From Edaphobacter dinghuensis (GTDB lineage: Bacteria > Acidobacteriota > Terriglobia > Terriglobales > Acidobacteriaceae), in NCBI RefSeq assembly GCF_014640335.1, contig NZ_BMGT01000003.1, forward strand, positions 541,149 to 605,148: a DNA stretch of 64,000 nucleotides. The letters run 5' to 3'. The position numbers were made by a program, and so were the translations under genes. This document shows positions 18,169-27,820 of the stretch, piece after piece. The stretch's first letter is position 1, and each line of letters begins with the position of its first letter. The notes beneath the pieces are model-generated. The model saw only the letters and a program-made list of their open reading frames with translations, searched no databases and was not told the DNA's origin.

Positions 18169-19548
18169 TTGGTGAGGCGTAGTCTTTTTCTTTCGATTTT
18201 TGTTCGCATGACGATCGCCTTGGCGATCGTTGTAGCGTTGTGCGTATGGCTTGCGCCGCATGGCTGGATCTTCGCTGCAATCTTTCTGCTGGGCTGGGCC
18301 GCGTTAAGCTCGTTGCTGATCGCGCGATTGGTGGGGCAGGATGTTTCGGCGCTGCGATTATCGACGGCGGCCATTGCGGAGCGTCCTGTCGATACAATCG
18401 GCAACCAGTATGCTGACTTCGACGAGGTAGCGCATGCGATCTCGCAGGTCTCCGAACGGGTGCAGCGGCAGCTCGCCGATGCCTCAGAGGGGCGTCAGAA
18501 GCTGGAGGCGATGATTGACAGCATGCAGGACGCTGTCGTTGCCGTCGATCAGGCGGGGCGCATTCAGTGGACCAATCAATGCATGCAGAAGCTCATTCCA
18601 GGAGCCGTCATCGGCGGGGCAGTTCGCGTAGGACATGCCCTGGTGCAGACGATCCGCGATCCCGACGTTCTGCAATGCGTTCGCGCGGCGTTGGAAGAGC
18701 GCGCCGTGAGCGAGCGACGATCGACCTCGGTTGTCCCGGGACGCATCTTCGAGATTGCAGCGTCGCCGATGCCGGGTGGCGGAGCAGTTGCCGTGCTGCA
18801 CGATATGACGCGCATCGAGCAGGTCGAGCGTATCCAGCGCGATTTTGTTGCGAATGTCTCGCATGAGCTGCGCACGCCGCTCACCTCGATCAGCGGCTAC
18901 GTGGAGACGTTGCTGGACCATGAAGCGGGCCTTAGCACGCAGGCGCGGGAGTTTCTTACGACAATTCTGAAGAATGCCACGCGCATGAATCGCCTGACGG
19001 AGGACCTGCTGGTCATGGCGCGGGTGGAATCGTCAGAGAGCGAGCTTCATCCAGCGCTGGTGCGTGCAGATATCCTGATTCGCGATGCGGTGCAGGCGAT
19101 GAGCGGCCTGGTGCAGGATGCAGAGGCGGTGCTGGAGATTGGCGAGGTGACGACCACCGAGGTCTTTGCCGATACGGACGCGATCGTGCAGGTGCTCAGT
19201 AATCTTATTGAGAACGGAATTAAGTATGGGCACGGACGCAATGCGGCAGCCTCCCGTGTCATCGTCAGCGCACGTGAGGTCACGGAGCCGTTTGACGCGG
19301 TGGAGTTCCGCGTCCGCGACTTTGGACAGGGAATTGCCTCTGAGCATCTGGGACGGATCTTCGAGCGGTTTTACCGGGTGGACAAGGCTCGTTCGCGTGA
19401 GTCGGGCGGCACTGGACTTGGGCTCGCGATTGCACAACGGATAGTGCAAATTCACGGTGGTAACATTCGTGCCGAGAGTGCGTTGAACCATGGCAGCACA
19501 TTTATCTTTACGCTGCCGAAACAGTCCGGAGGGTCTGTGCGTCCATGA
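18169..19548 (+). CDS. phoR: phosphate regulon sensor histidine kinase PhoR-like
   Basis: A 459-residue kinase with two N-terminal membrane helices (about residues 7-50) separated by almost no periplasmic loop, as in PhoR, then a short linker, a PAS domain (about 105-220), the phosphoacceptor helix FVANVSHELRTPLTSISGY, and an HATPase domain (NLIENGIKYG, DFGQGI, GGTGLGLAIAQRIV). It follows phoB by 11 bases. PhoR is known to sense the state of the PstSCAB transporter through PhoU, both of which are encoded next. The start is TTG 18169 or GTG 18172. Confidence 0.9.
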   Translation: MVRRSLFLSIFVRMTIALAIVVALCVWLAPHGWIFAAIFLLGWAALSSLLIARLVGQDVSALRLSTAAIAERPVDTIGNQYADFDEVAHAISQVSERVQRQLADASEGRQKLEAMIDSMQDAVVAVDQAGRIQWTNQCMQKLIPGAVIGGAVRVGHALVQTIRDPDVLQCVRAALEERAVSERRSTSVVPGRIFEIAASPMPGGGAVAVLHDMTRIEQVERIQRDFVANVSHELRTPLTSISGYVETLLDHEAGLSTQAREFLTTILKNATRMNRLTEDLLVMARVESSESELHPALVRADILIRDAVQAMSGLVQDAEAVLEIGEVTTTEVFADTDAIVQVLSNLIENGIKYGHGRNAAASRVIVSAREVTEPFDAVEFRVRDFGQGIASEHLGRIFERFYRVDKARSRESGGTGLGLAIAQRIVQIHGGNIRAESALNHGSTFIFTLPKQSGGSVRP

Positions 19549-19585
19549 TGGATGGAGTAAGCTTTTCCCCACCATTCATATCTTT

Positions 19586-19627
19586 GTAACCTTCGCTTAA
19601 CATTGCTGGACGACACTCGAATAGATA
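19586..19627 (+). promoter_or_regulatory. candidate Pho-activated promoter of pstS
   Basis: GTAAC at 19586 and TTAAC at 19597 are exactly 11 bases apart, like the half-sites before phoB. ATAGATA at 19621, 18 bases after TTAACA, is a plausible -10 element, placing the repeats where a PhoB-type activator replaces the -35 box. Confidence 0.45.
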
Positions 19628-19654
19628 CAAATCCCAATTTTCTGAGGTAATCAG

Positions 19655-20713
19655 GTGGAACGAGTCAGTTTAAAAATTGCTGCCGCGGTGTTATTTGCGT
19701 TCTGTGTTACAGGCTGTAAACAATCTGCGAATACGTCTGCAACGTCGGCTGGCGAGAGCAGCGCGCAGAATCTGAATGGCGCTGGCGCTACGTTTCCTTA
19801 TCCGATCTACTCGCGCTGGTTCAGCGAGTATGCTGCCGCGCATCCTGGCGTTCACATCAACTATCAGTCCATTGGGTCGGGCGGCGGCATTCGTCAGGTC
19901 TCCGAGCAGACGGTTGACTTTGGTGCGAGCGACGGCCCGATGACGGACCAGCAGCTTGCCGCATCGAAGGTTCCGTTGATGCATATTCCTTCTGTGCTGG
20001 GAGCGGTGGTTCCGGTTTATAACATTCCGGGCGTTACTGGAAATCTCAACCTCGCTCCTGATGTCATCGCTGATATCTATCTCGGAAAGATCACCAAGTG
20101 GAACGATCCGCGGCTGGCGAAGGATAACCCGGGCGTCAAGTTCCCCAGCACGGCGATCCTCCCCGTCTATCGTTCGGACGGAAGCGGAACGACCTATATC
20201 TTTACCGACTTTCTCTCGAAGGTCAGCCCTGAGTGGGCCGCAAAGGTAGGCAAGAGCACCTCGGTGAAGTGGCCTGTGGGCATCGGACAGAAGGGCAACG
20301 AGGGTGTTGCCGGAATGGTGCGCCAGTCGCCCTCTTCGTTCGGCTATGTGGAGCTGATCTATGCTCTGCAGAACAAGATGACCTATGGCGCTGTCCGCAA
20401 TGCTTCGGGTAAGTTCGTTCTTGCCAGCACCGATGGTGTGACGGCCGCCGCCGCCGCTGCTGCTTCGAGCATGCCGGCAGACTACCGGGTTTCGATTACG
20501 AATGCTCCGGGCGATACCTCCTATCCGATCAGCAGCTTTACCTGGTTCTTGATCCCGACGCATTCGTCCGATGCAACGAAGACTGCGACGCTCAAGGATT
20601 TCCTGACCTGGATGCTTGATCATGGCGAAAGCGAAGCGTCCTCGATGGGTTACGCTCCGCTTCCGGCGCAGGTCCAGAGCATGGTCCGCCAGAGCATTGC
20701 AAACCTTCACTAA
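19655..20713 (+). CDS. pstS: phosphate-binding periplasmic lipoprotein of the Pst transporter
   Basis: PstS captures inorganic phosphate in the periplasm. The 352-residue product begins with a lipoprotein signal, its lipobox FCVTGC placing the lipidated cysteine near residue 21. The mature N-terminus LNGAGATFPYPIYSRWFSEY and the phosphate-loop segments SIGSGGGIRQ, VDFGASDGPM and RSDGSGTTYIFTDFLS are hallmarks of the family. The start is GTG with TGAGGT upstream. It leads pstC-pstA-pstB-phoU; a strong hairpin after the stop probably sets its expression above the membrane subunits. Confidence 0.95.
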   Translation: MERVSLKIAAAVLFAFCVTGCKQSANTSATSAGESSAQNLNGAGATFPYPIYSRWFSEYAAAHPGVHINYQSIGSGGGIRQVSEQTVDFGASDGPMTDQQLAASKVPLMHIPSVLGAVVPVYNIPGVTGNLNLAPDVIADIYLGKITKWNDPRLAKDNPGVKFPSTAILPVYRSDGSGTTYIFTDFLSKVSPEWAAKVGKSTSVKWPVGIGQKGNEGVAGMVRQSPSSFGYVELIYALQNKMTYGAVRNASGKFVLASTDGVTAAAAAAASSMPADYRVSITNAPGDTSYPISSFTWFLIPTHSSDATKTATLKDFLTWMLDHGESEASSMGYAPLPAQVQSMVRQSIANLH

Positions 20714-20720
20714 ACCGACC

Positions 20721-20750
20721 TGCCGCACGGCGATAAAAAGCCGTGCGGCA
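20721..20750 (+). terminator. perfect 11-bp hairpin between pstS and pstC (attenuator or mRNA stabiliser)
   Basis: TGCCGCACGGC (20721-20731) and GCCGTGCGGCA (20740-20750) are exact complements around an A-rich loop. No T-run follows, so it is not a strong intrinsic terminator. Partial termination, or protection of the pstS message from 3' decay, would give more PstS than PstCAB. Confidence 0.6.
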
Positions 20751-20809
20751 TCTCTGGCTGACCTTGGCTACAATCAATTACAGAGAATCAAATCACAGGG
20801 TTCAGGATT

Positions 20810-21880
20810 GTGCCTTCTAGTCGCATGACTACCGAAAGAGAACCAGGATCTTCGATGCCGACTGAGCCGTCACTGACGCCTGCCGTCTTTGCTGCTGCCA
20901 ATCCGGCTGCAGGCGAATCGGCTTCTTCGCCGATCAGAGACTATCTCAGCACACGCAGCAGCGGTCGGTTTGCGGACAGCAGCTTTGCCGCATTGATGCT
21001 GCTCTGCGCATGCAGCATCTTCGCAATTGTTGCCTTCATCTTCTGGATATTGACGGTTCGATCTCATCTGAGCCTGGTTCAATTCGGCTGGAAGTTTTTC
21101 TCCCGCTCGGCATGGGACCCGGTCTCTGGTGATTTTGGAGCGCTTCCATTTATCTATGGCACGCTTGCGACCTCATTTCTTGCACTCCTGATGGCTGTTC
21201 CTCTTGCACTGGGCGTGGCAGTATTTGTTACGGAGCTTTGCCCGAAGCCTCTTCGTGCACCGATCTCATTCCTCACGGAACTGCTGGCTGCGATTCCAAG
21301 CGTTGTATATGGTCTGTGGGGAGTGTTTGTTCTCGTTCCGCTGATGCGCGATGTCGTTGGGCCATTCCTTTCAAAAACGCTCGGCTGGACCGGATTTTTT
21401 AGCGGCGCCAATTTTGGTGTCGGTCTGCTTACGGCGGGTATTATTCTCGCGATTATGATCCTGCCGATCATCTCTTCGCTGACGCGAGACATCATGCTGG
21501 CTGTGCCGAACAGCCAACGCGAGGGCGTTCTGGCGCTGGGTGCGACGCGATGGGAGATGATTCGTGTCGGCGTTCTTCGCAACTCGCGCATCGGCATCGT
21601 TGGTGCAATTATGCTTGGCCTTGGACGCGCACTTGGCGAGACGATGGCGGTCACCATGGTCATCGGGAACCACCCGAATATCAGCCGGTCACTCTTCGCG
21701 CCTGCCAATACGCTTGCCAGCGTCATTGCAGGAGAGTTTACCGAGGCAACCGGAGATCTTTACCTGAGCGCGTTGATCGAGATCGGCCTCGCACTTTTCC
21801 TGGTCACCATCGTCGTCAATGCCATTGCGCGTCTTATGGTGTGGGCGGTTACACGTGGCGCACCGGTAGGAGCGGCCTGA
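20810..21880 (+). CDS. pstC: phosphate ABC transporter permease PstC
   Basis: One of two inner-membrane permeases of the Pst phosphate importer. The 356-residue product has six predicted helices, the first after about 50 polar residues, and the family segments PLALGVAVFVTELCPK, LLAAIPSVVYGLWGVFVL and the ATPase-contact loop REGVLALGATRWEMIR, then GLGRALGETMAVTMVIGN. The polar N-terminus is long; GTG 20810, ATG 20825 and ATG 20855 (with CAGGA eight bases upstream) are all possible starts. The stop precedes the pstA ATG by one base. Confidence 0.93.
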   Translation: MPSSRMTTEREPGSSMPTEPSLTPAVFAAANPAAGESASSPIRDYLSTRSSGRFADSSFAALMLLCACSIFAIVAFIFWILTVRSHLSLVQFGWKFFSRSAWDPVSGDFGALPFIYGTLATSFLALLMAVPLALGVAVFVTELCPKPLRAPISFLTELLAAIPSVVYGLWGVFVLVPLMRDVVGPFLSKTLGWTGFFSGANFGVGLLTAGIILAIMILPIISSLTRDIMLAVPNSQREGVLALGATRWEMIRVGVLRNSRIGIVGAIMLGLGRALGETMAVTMVIGNHPNISRSLFAPANTLASVIAGEFTEATGDLYLSALIEIGLALFLVTIVVNAIARLMVWAVTRGAPVGAA

Positions 21881-21881
21881 T

Positions 21882-22799
21882 ATGAGCACACAGCCTACTG
21901 TTCCGCCTTCGCATTCACGTCCTATGAATTTTCAGTCGAAGGCGATGCGTTTCAACACGGCTCGCCGCGCTGCGACGAATCATTTTGTCAGCGGTCTGGC
22001 AGTTCTTGCTACTGTTATCGTCCTCGCACCGCTTGCCGCGATTCTCTTCTATCTCGTCTACAAGGGTGCAAGTTCGCTGAATCTTGCTTTTTTTACGAAT
22101 GTTCCTGCTCCGGTCGGTCAACCGGGCGGCGGCATGGCGAACTCGATTTTGGGATCGGGTGTCATCCTTTTGCTGGCAAGCCTGATGGGAATTCCGGTTG
22201 GAATTGCCTCCGGTGTTTATCTGGCAGAGTTTGGCCGCGGCAAGATGCTCGCCAACGCTGTGCGCTTCACGGCCGATGTGCTGAACGGCGTTCCTTCCAT
22301 CGTCATGGGCATTGCGATCTATTCGCTGGTCGTGATGCCGCAGAAGCACTTCTCAGCGCTGGCCGGCGGCATTGTTCTTGGCATCATGATGGTGCCTACG
22401 GTGACGCGTACCACTGAGGAGATGCTGTCCACTGTGCCTCATGCGATTCGCGAAGCGGCGCTGGGCCTGGGTGTTCCCAAGTGGCGCACAGTTCTTTCTG
22501 TCAGCCTTCGCACAGCATCGCCCGGAATTATCACCGGCTGTATGCTCGCCTTCGCGCGTGTTGCCGGAGAGACGGCGCCGCTGTTGTTTACCGCTTTCGG
22601 AAATCAATTCTGGAGCTTCAAGCTCAACGAACCTATCGCGGCACTGCCGCTGCAGATCTTCGTCTATGCCATCTCCCCCTATGATGAGTGGCACCGACTG
22701 GCGTGGGCTGGCTCACTTGTTCTTATCGTTATGATTATGGTCTCAGTCACGCTCGTCCGCATCTATGCCAGCCGCGGCGTACTCAAGGGAGGAAGCTAG
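21882..22799 (+). CDS. pstA: phosphate ABC transporter permease PstA
   Basis: The second permease of the Pst importer, 305 residues with six predicted membrane helices. Family segments include [32 protein letters not shown], the ATPase-contact loop [16 protein letters not shown] and [17 protein letters not shown]. The ATG lies one base after the pstC stop, and the TAG stop shares its G with the pstB start, which shows tight translational coupling. Confidence 0.94.
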   Translation: MSTQPTVPPSHSRPMNFQSKAMRFNTARRAATNHFVSGLAVLATVIVLAPLAAILFYLVYKGASSLNLAFFTNVPAPVGQPGGGMANSILGSGVILLLASLMGIPVGIASGVYLAEFGRGKMLANAVRFTADVLNGVPSIVMGIAIYSLVVMPQKHFSALAGGIVLGIMMVPTVTRTTEEMLSTVPHAIREAALGLGVPKWRTVLSVSLRTASPGIITGCMLAFARVAGETAPLLFTAFGNQFWSFKLNEPIAALPLQIFVYAISPYDEWHRLAWAGSLVLIVMIMVSVTLVRIYASRGVLKGGS

Positions 22800-23557
22800 T
22801 GGGAGTAGGCATTCAGGTCGAGAACCTAAACGCGTGGTATGGCAACACTCATACCCTGCAGGACATTAACCTGCACATTCCCGCGAACCATGCCACTGCG
22901 CTGATCGGGCCGTCCGGCTGCGGTAAGTCCACCTTTGTCCGTTGCCTCAATCGTATGCACGAGACCAATCCGATTGCGCGTGCGACCGGCATTGTCCGCA
23001 TGGGCGAGATCGATGTCTACAAGGATGCGTCTCCAGTAGAGATTCGTCGCCGTGTCGGCATGGTCTTTCAGCGCCCCAATCCTTTTCCCACGATGTCGAT
23101 CTACGACAATGTGGTCAGCGGATTGAAGCTCAATGGTTTTCGCAACAAGCGTGTGCTCGACGAGACGGTCGAGCGGTCGTTGAAGCAGGCTGCTCTGTGG
23201 GAAGAGGTGAAGGACGACCTCAAGAGAAAATCGGGCGCCAGTCTTTCGGGTGGACAGCAACAGCGTATGTGCATCGCGCGTGCCTTGGCGGTTGATCCTG
23301 AGGTGTTGCTGATGGACGAGCCGGCTTCCGCGCTCGATCCTGTCTCGACCTCGAAGATTGAAGACCTCATCTTCCAGCTCAAGAGCCAGTACACCATCGT
23401 CATCGTTACACATAACATGCAGCAGGCTGCGCGCGTGGCCGAAAACACTGGGTTCTTTCTCAATGGAAAGATGGTCGAGTTCGACTCGACTCACAAGATC
23501 TTTACGAACCCCCGTGATAAGCGTACCGAAGACTACATCACCGGGAGGTTCGGATGA
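22799..23557 (+). CDS. pstB: phosphate ABC transporter ATP-binding protein PstB
   Basis: The ATPase of the Pst importer, 252 residues as usual for the family. Walker [18 protein letters not shown], the Q-loop VFQRPNPFP, signature [16 protein letters not shown], Walker [14 protein letters not shown] and the H-loop [11 protein letters not shown] are all present. The open frame extends upstream to 22688, but the start is GTG at 22799, overlapping the pstA stop, because GGGAGG lies just upstream and the family N-terminus begins here. Its end overlaps phoU by four bases (ATGA). Confidence 0.95.
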   Translation: MGVGIQVENLNAWYGNTHTLQDINLHIPANHATALIGPSGCGKSTFVRCLNRMHETNPIARATGIVRMGEIDVYKDASPVEIRRRVGMVFQRPNPFPTMSIYDNVVSGLKLNGFRNKRVLDETVERSLKQAALWEEVKDDLKRKSGASLSGGQQQRMCIARALAVDPEVLLMDEPASALDPVSTSKIEDLIFQLKSQYTIVIVTHNMQQAARVAENTGFFLNGKMVEFDSTHKIFTNPRDKRTEDYITGRFG

Positions 23558-24219
23558 CGCGGATTAAATTCCAGCAGAATCTCGACGACCTCAAGGAACG
23601 ATTACTCATCATGGCGGGCATGGCCGAGCAGGCCATTCAGCGATCGATTGAGGCTTATAGCAGCCGCGATCTCAGCATCTGTGAGCTTGTCTTTCACTCT
23701 GAGCCAGCCATCAACCGGCTCGAGCGCGAGATCGACCAGATGGCGTTGGACCTGCTTGCGATGGAGCAGCCCATGGCCATCGACCTGCGCTTTATCCTTT
23801 CAGTGATTCGCATCAATGCTGATCTGGAGCGCGTCGGCGATCAGGCAGTGAATATTGCGATTCGCGTTCGTGAGATGGGGGCCTTTGCGAATACCGATCT
23901 TCCGGTAGACATCCCGAAGCTGGCTTCGCTGTCGTCGGCGATGGTACGCAAGGCGCTGCAGGCTTTTATTGAAGCGGACGCCGAGTTAGCCCAATCCGTG
24001 CTGCTGCTCGATGATCAGGTCGATGAGATGAATGACGCAGCTTTTTATGCGCTCAGTTCGTTGATTAAGGAAAAGCCAGAACTGACGCCCCAATCGCTCA
24101 ATGCTCTCATCATTGCGCGAAATCTTGAGCGGGTGGGTGACCATGCCACCAATATCGCTGAAGACGTCATCTTCTGGGTGCGTGGATTCGATGTCCGGCA
24201 CCATCCCCGCGCCGATTAG
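23554..24219 (+). CDS. phoU: phosphate signalling protein PhoU
   Basis: A 221-residue all-helical protein with the duplicated PhoU three-helix bundles: the first around [16 protein letters not shown] and [23 protein letters not shown], the second around [17 protein letters not shown] and [27 protein letters not shown]. PhoU binds PstB and PhoR and restrains both transport and kinase signalling when phosphate is plentiful. It overlaps pstB by four bases and ends the phoBR-pst cluster two bases from the converging addA-like gene. Confidence 0.95.
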   Translation: MTRIKFQQNLDDLKERLLIMAGMAEQAIQRSIEAYSSRDLSICELVFHSEPAINRLEREIDQMALDLLAMEQPMAIDLRFILSVIRINADLERVGDQAVNIAIRVREMGAFANTDLPVDIPKLASLSSAMVRKALQAFIEADAELAQSVLLLDDQVDEMNDAAFYALSSLIKEKPELTPQSLNALIIARNLERVGDHATNIAEDVIFWVRGFDVRHHPRAD

Positions 24220-24220
24220 C

Positions 24221-27200
24221 TCAGGCGGGTTCCCACCAGGTCAGTTGCGATAGAAGCGGATAGTAGAGCGCCAGGCGTATCTTTCTTCCCGCACGGTTGA
24301 TCGTCTGCGCATAAGTTTCCATCTGCGCGCTGTACTTCGCTCGCTCTGAAGCAAGAAAAGCTTCGATACCTTCGCCTGTATGCGTCGTTGTTTTGTAGTC
24401 CACGATCCAGAGATAGTCATCTCCTTCAGATAACGGCATCGCTCCTGCCCGGAAGATGCGATCCAGTCGGACACTTCTGCGGTCCTCTGCCCATGAGGTA
24501 AGCGCAAGCTCGCTGGATGCTTCTTTATGAGCTCCCAGAATCCAGCGTCCTTGCATGTCTCGCAAAGTATTTTCGAGTGCTGCTCGCACGCGCGATGATA
24601 GTTGTTTCACACGCGAAGCGCCAAGACCCTCGCCACGTAAAACCGTCGAGATGCGTGGCTCCCATAGCTCTATTTCGTTCAGCAGTTCGTCTGGAAGAGT
24701 TCCATGCGCAAGCCGTTTCGCTATCAATTCCAGAAACTCATGGACTGCATTTCCGAAGGCCCGCGCTTCAAACGATCCCTCCGGTCGCTCAAAGCGAGCT
24801 TGCGCTGTCCCGATGCTGTTTCCATAGGAGAGCTTCTGCATTTCGGCAAACCGTGCCGACGGTAAAAAATCCAAAGGCAGGCGCTCCAAGATTGGAGGAC
24901 GCTCTTCTGTGGCCGCGGCCAGACTACCAACAAACGCATCGGTAGAAGCGGTTGCATCTTGGGGTGGCAAGGGAAGCATCGGCTGCACGTTGCTTGAAGA
25001 CGCGTGCGTAGCGATAAAGTATTGCTCTGCGGCTGGCCACGCTGCGCTCAACAGGCTTCCGTGCGCTTGACTCATCGAGCCATCTGACTTTGTCTCTGGA
25101 GCGGCGAAGAGATGCAACTCCTCTCTCGCGCGCGTGCAGGCGACGTAGAACAGCCGCTTTCGTTCCGCCGCGTCTCGTGCCTTCTCGATATTGTTAAGCC
25201 AATCATTCAGCTCTTGCGACTCCTCTCCTCGGCCAATGATCGGCGCAAGAACCAAATTCGCGGAGTCTTCTCCATCCGAATCAATCTCGTTCCAGGTAAG
25301 CAATCGACCGCCGGAGACACGCGCCCTCTTCTCCAGTCCAGGGACAATCACTACATCCCACTCAAGGCCTTTCGCTCCATGGATTGTCATGAGATCGACT
25401 GCGCCCTCGCTGACCGCTGCTTCAGCGTAAAGCTTATCCAGCCTTGTTTTCAGCTGGCTTAAGTCGATTGTGCCAGTCTCCGCTTCGATCTCATTCAGCA
25501 ATTGCAGATATCGACGCGCATTCGTCATCCTCTCAGGCGTCAGATAGACATTGCCGCCCAATGATCGCCATGCTCGCTCTACCCATTGCGTTGTCGTCAA
25601 TCTGCCGCGCTGTTGAGAGGCTGCCTGCAGCACCGGCCAGATTCGCATCAACCGTGCGCAGGTCTCATCGCTCAACAGATGCCCTCGTTCGGCAAGCAAG
25701 TCGCCGAGAGTACGCTCTGCCCAATTCTGTTCATCTGCTCCTGCAAGCACGTGTAATTCAGACGATGTTAGCCCACACCAGGGAGCATGCAGCACAGCGA
25801 ACCATGCCACTCGATCAGCCGGGTGCAACAGCGCACGTGTCAGCGCAAAGAGATCCAGCACCTCGCGCTGTTCTCCCAATGCCTTAATATCGACAGCGCG
25901 ATAGGGAATTGGACCCGCACCCTCATCTTTTTCCAATGCCGCGACAATGTCGGTCAAATGGTTGCGGCTGCGCACCAGAACGGCAATCTTCCATGGCTCT
26001 GTTCTTTCTCCGGGCAATGGTCGAGCTTGCCATTCTTCAATGATTGAGCGGATAGAGTGGGCATCTGTTTTTGCCTGTCTTCTGCGAGATGAAGTATCGG
26101 CAGAAGGTAATGCATTTGCATGCCATACGATGTCGCATGCTCCCTCGGCTGATCTTCCGCGTATAGCTCCGGCAGGCGTATATCTCACCTCGCCGGAGGT
26201 GACGTCATTCAAAGCTTCAGGAAAGATCGACGAAAAAATGTCGTTGAAGGCGTTTACTAAACCCTGCTGCGACCGGAAGTTCGCAGTCAATCTTAAACTT
26301 TCCACGGGTAGGTCGCCGAGTTGTTCTGCAGCCATCGTTTGTATAAAACGCTCAACGCGCGCTTGCCGAAAGAGATAGATCGACTGCTTAGGATCGCCGA
26401 CGAGAAAGACCGTCTGACTGTGGCCATCCCAGTTCTGAGTTAGAAGTTGGATCAACTCGTACTGGCTGGTCGAAGTGTCCTGCATCTCATCGACCAGCAG
26501 GTGTTGCAGCTTCATTCCTAACGCCGCTTCCAGATCGTGCACTCCATCTTCGCGGCGTAAGGCAGCCTTCGCTAAAAGTCCAAGCTCGGCAAAATCGCAC
26601 TCACCGCGCTCGGCAAATACAAGTTGCAGCTCCGCCAGCGCATGACTGAGAACGCGAAAGAGTGCCTTCGCAACTACCCACTGTTCCTGCGGGTATTTTG
26701 CAGGAGGAAGATAGTTGACTGCTTGAATCGCTTGCAAAATGTCATCGCGATGTTGAAGCTGCACCACTAAATCTTTAAGCCTCGCGGCATCGTTTTTATC
26801 GATCTCGAATTTGAGCCAGTCGCCACGGAAGCCTGAGCGCCAGCCACCATCTCCCTTCGTCAGGAGATGAATGAGTGCGCGCCAATGCTCGAGGTGTTCT
26901 GCAGATTCTGCGGGAGCGGTATGTCGTCCTGCGCAGACAGCGATGGGAGATGGCGATCCCTTGTATCCATCGGCATGTCCCAGTTCTCCGGCAAAGTGTG
27001 AGAGCTCGTGCAGTATGTCACTGGGCAGCGTCTGCGAGAGGCGAGTCAATCCAACACAGATGGCTTGCTCCAACGCTCGCTCCAGGCGTGGCAGCACCGT
27101 TTCATCCAGGTAGGTATCGTCAAGATCGCGTCCGGCGAGCGGAACCAGTTCACCCCACTGGTCACGCAGGGCCAACATGCCAGCAAGCAGACGCTCGCAC

Positions 27201-27820
27201 TCTGCAAGATTTCCATCGCGATGCAGCAGAACCAGCCGCAGAGCAGCATTCAAGGAATGATTCTGACTGCCGAGTTGCATCAGGGTTCGCCGCGCAGCCT
27301 CGCGATGAAGCCCCGAGGCATCAAGCACAGGAGATTGCCCACCGCCGCCGCCCGAGAGCACCGGGAGTGAGCCGGCGATTTCGGCACATACGGAGTCGAT
27401 CGTGCGCACCCTCAATCTGCGGGGTCGCTCCAGCAGTCCCCATTCCAGCATTTGGTCGCGGCGTAGAACAGCTTCAGCGAGCGCCCGTGTCTCTCGCTCG
27501 AATTCACTGTCATTGTGCAACGGCTCATTTCGCGCTGCCTTCTCCAGTTGAGAGATAACGCGCTCGCGAATCTCCCCCGTCGCCTTAACCGTGAATGTAA
27601 TTGCCAGCACCTGCTCCGGCTGCTCTACGCTTTCATCGCCGAGCAGTTTGAGATATCGCTGAATGAGGAGTCCAGTTTTGCCGGAGCCGGCAGGAGCTTC
27701 CACAATCCATGATTGCCTGATATCGAGCGCCTTCTCGCGTTCGCGCCAATCGGGCGGCCGCACCGTGTCTGGGTTATTCTGCATCTCCGCTTCGGACCCA
27801 ACAACGAATAGCTTAGTCAC
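24221..27820 (-). CDS. addA: AddA/RecB-like helicase-nuclease (UvrD family with PD-(D/E)XK domain)
   Basis: A 1,199-residue superfamily 1 helicase for end resection in double-strand break repair. Walker A APAGSGKT lies at about residues 42-49, the motif II DEMQDT further on, then helicase motifs such as VGDPKQSIYLFRQA, RLTANFRSQ and MTIHGAKGLEWDVV. The C-terminus holds a RecB-type nuclease with EFLELIAKRLAHG and the IVDYKT catalytic core. The frame reaches 27937, but GTG at 27820 has GGAGG six bases upstream and overlaps the addB-like stop by eight bases; ATG 27784 is a weaker alternative. It works with the upstream addB-like product. Confidence 0.87.
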   Translation of the reverse strand: MTKLFVVGSEAEMQNNPDTVRPPDWREREKALDIRQSWIVEAPAGSGKTGLLIQRYLKLLGDESVEQPEQVLAITFTVKATGEIRERVISQLEKAARNEPLHNDSEFERETRALAEAVLRRDQMLEWGLLERPRRLRVRTIDSVCAEIAGSLPVLSGGGGGQSPVLDASGLHREAARRTLMQLGSQNHSLNAALRLVLLHRDGNLAECERLLAGMLALRDQWGELVPLAGRDLDDTYLDETVLPRLERALEQAICVGLTRLSQTLPSDILHELSHFAGELGHADGYKGSPSPIAVCAGRHTAPAESAEHLEHWRALIHLLTKGDGGWRSGFRGDWLKFEIDKNDAARLKDLVVQLQHRDDILQAIQAVNYLPPAKYPQEQWVVAKALFRVLSHALAELQLVFAERGECDFAELGLLAKAALRREDGVHDLEAALGMKLQHLLVDEMQDTSTSQYELIQLLTQNWDGHSQTVFLVGDPKQSIYLFRQARVERFIQTMAAEQLGDLPVESLRLTANFRSQQGLVNAFNDIFSSIFPEALNDVTSGEVRYTPAGAIRGRSAEGACDIVWHANALPSADTSSRRRQAKTDAHSIRSIIEEWQARPLPGERTEPWKIAVLVRSRNHLTDIVAALEKDEGAGPIPYRAVDIKALGEQREVLDLFALTRALLHPADRVAWFAVLHAPWCGLTSSELHVLAGADEQNWAERTLGDLLAERGHLLSDETCARLMRIWPVLQAASQQRGRLTTTQWVERAWRSLGGNVYLTPERMTNARRYLQLLNEIEAETGTIDLSQLKTRLDKLYAEAAVSEGAVDLMTIHGAKGLEWDVVIVPGLEKRARVSGGRLLTWNEIDSDGEDSANLVLAPIIGRGEESQELNDWLNNIEKARDAAERKRLFYVACTRAREELHLFAAPETKSDGSMSQAHGSLLSAAWPAAEQYFIATHASSSNVQPMLPLPPQDATASTDAFVGSLAAATEERPPILERLPLDFLPSARFAEMQKLSYGNSIGTAQARFERPEGSFEARAFGNAVHEFLELIAKRLAHGTLPDELLNEIELWEPRISTVLRGEGLGASRVKQLSSRVRAALENTLRDMQGRWILGAHKEASSELALTSWAEDRRSVRLDRIFRAGAMPLSEGDDYLWIVDYKTTTHTGEGIEAFLASERAKYSAQMETYAQTINRAGRKIRLALYYPLLSQLTWWEPA

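Noticed and set aside
23554..23557. Four-base overlap of pstB and phoU as a sequencing artefact
   Set aside because: ATGA overlaps are a normal form of translational coupling, and both proteins are complete.
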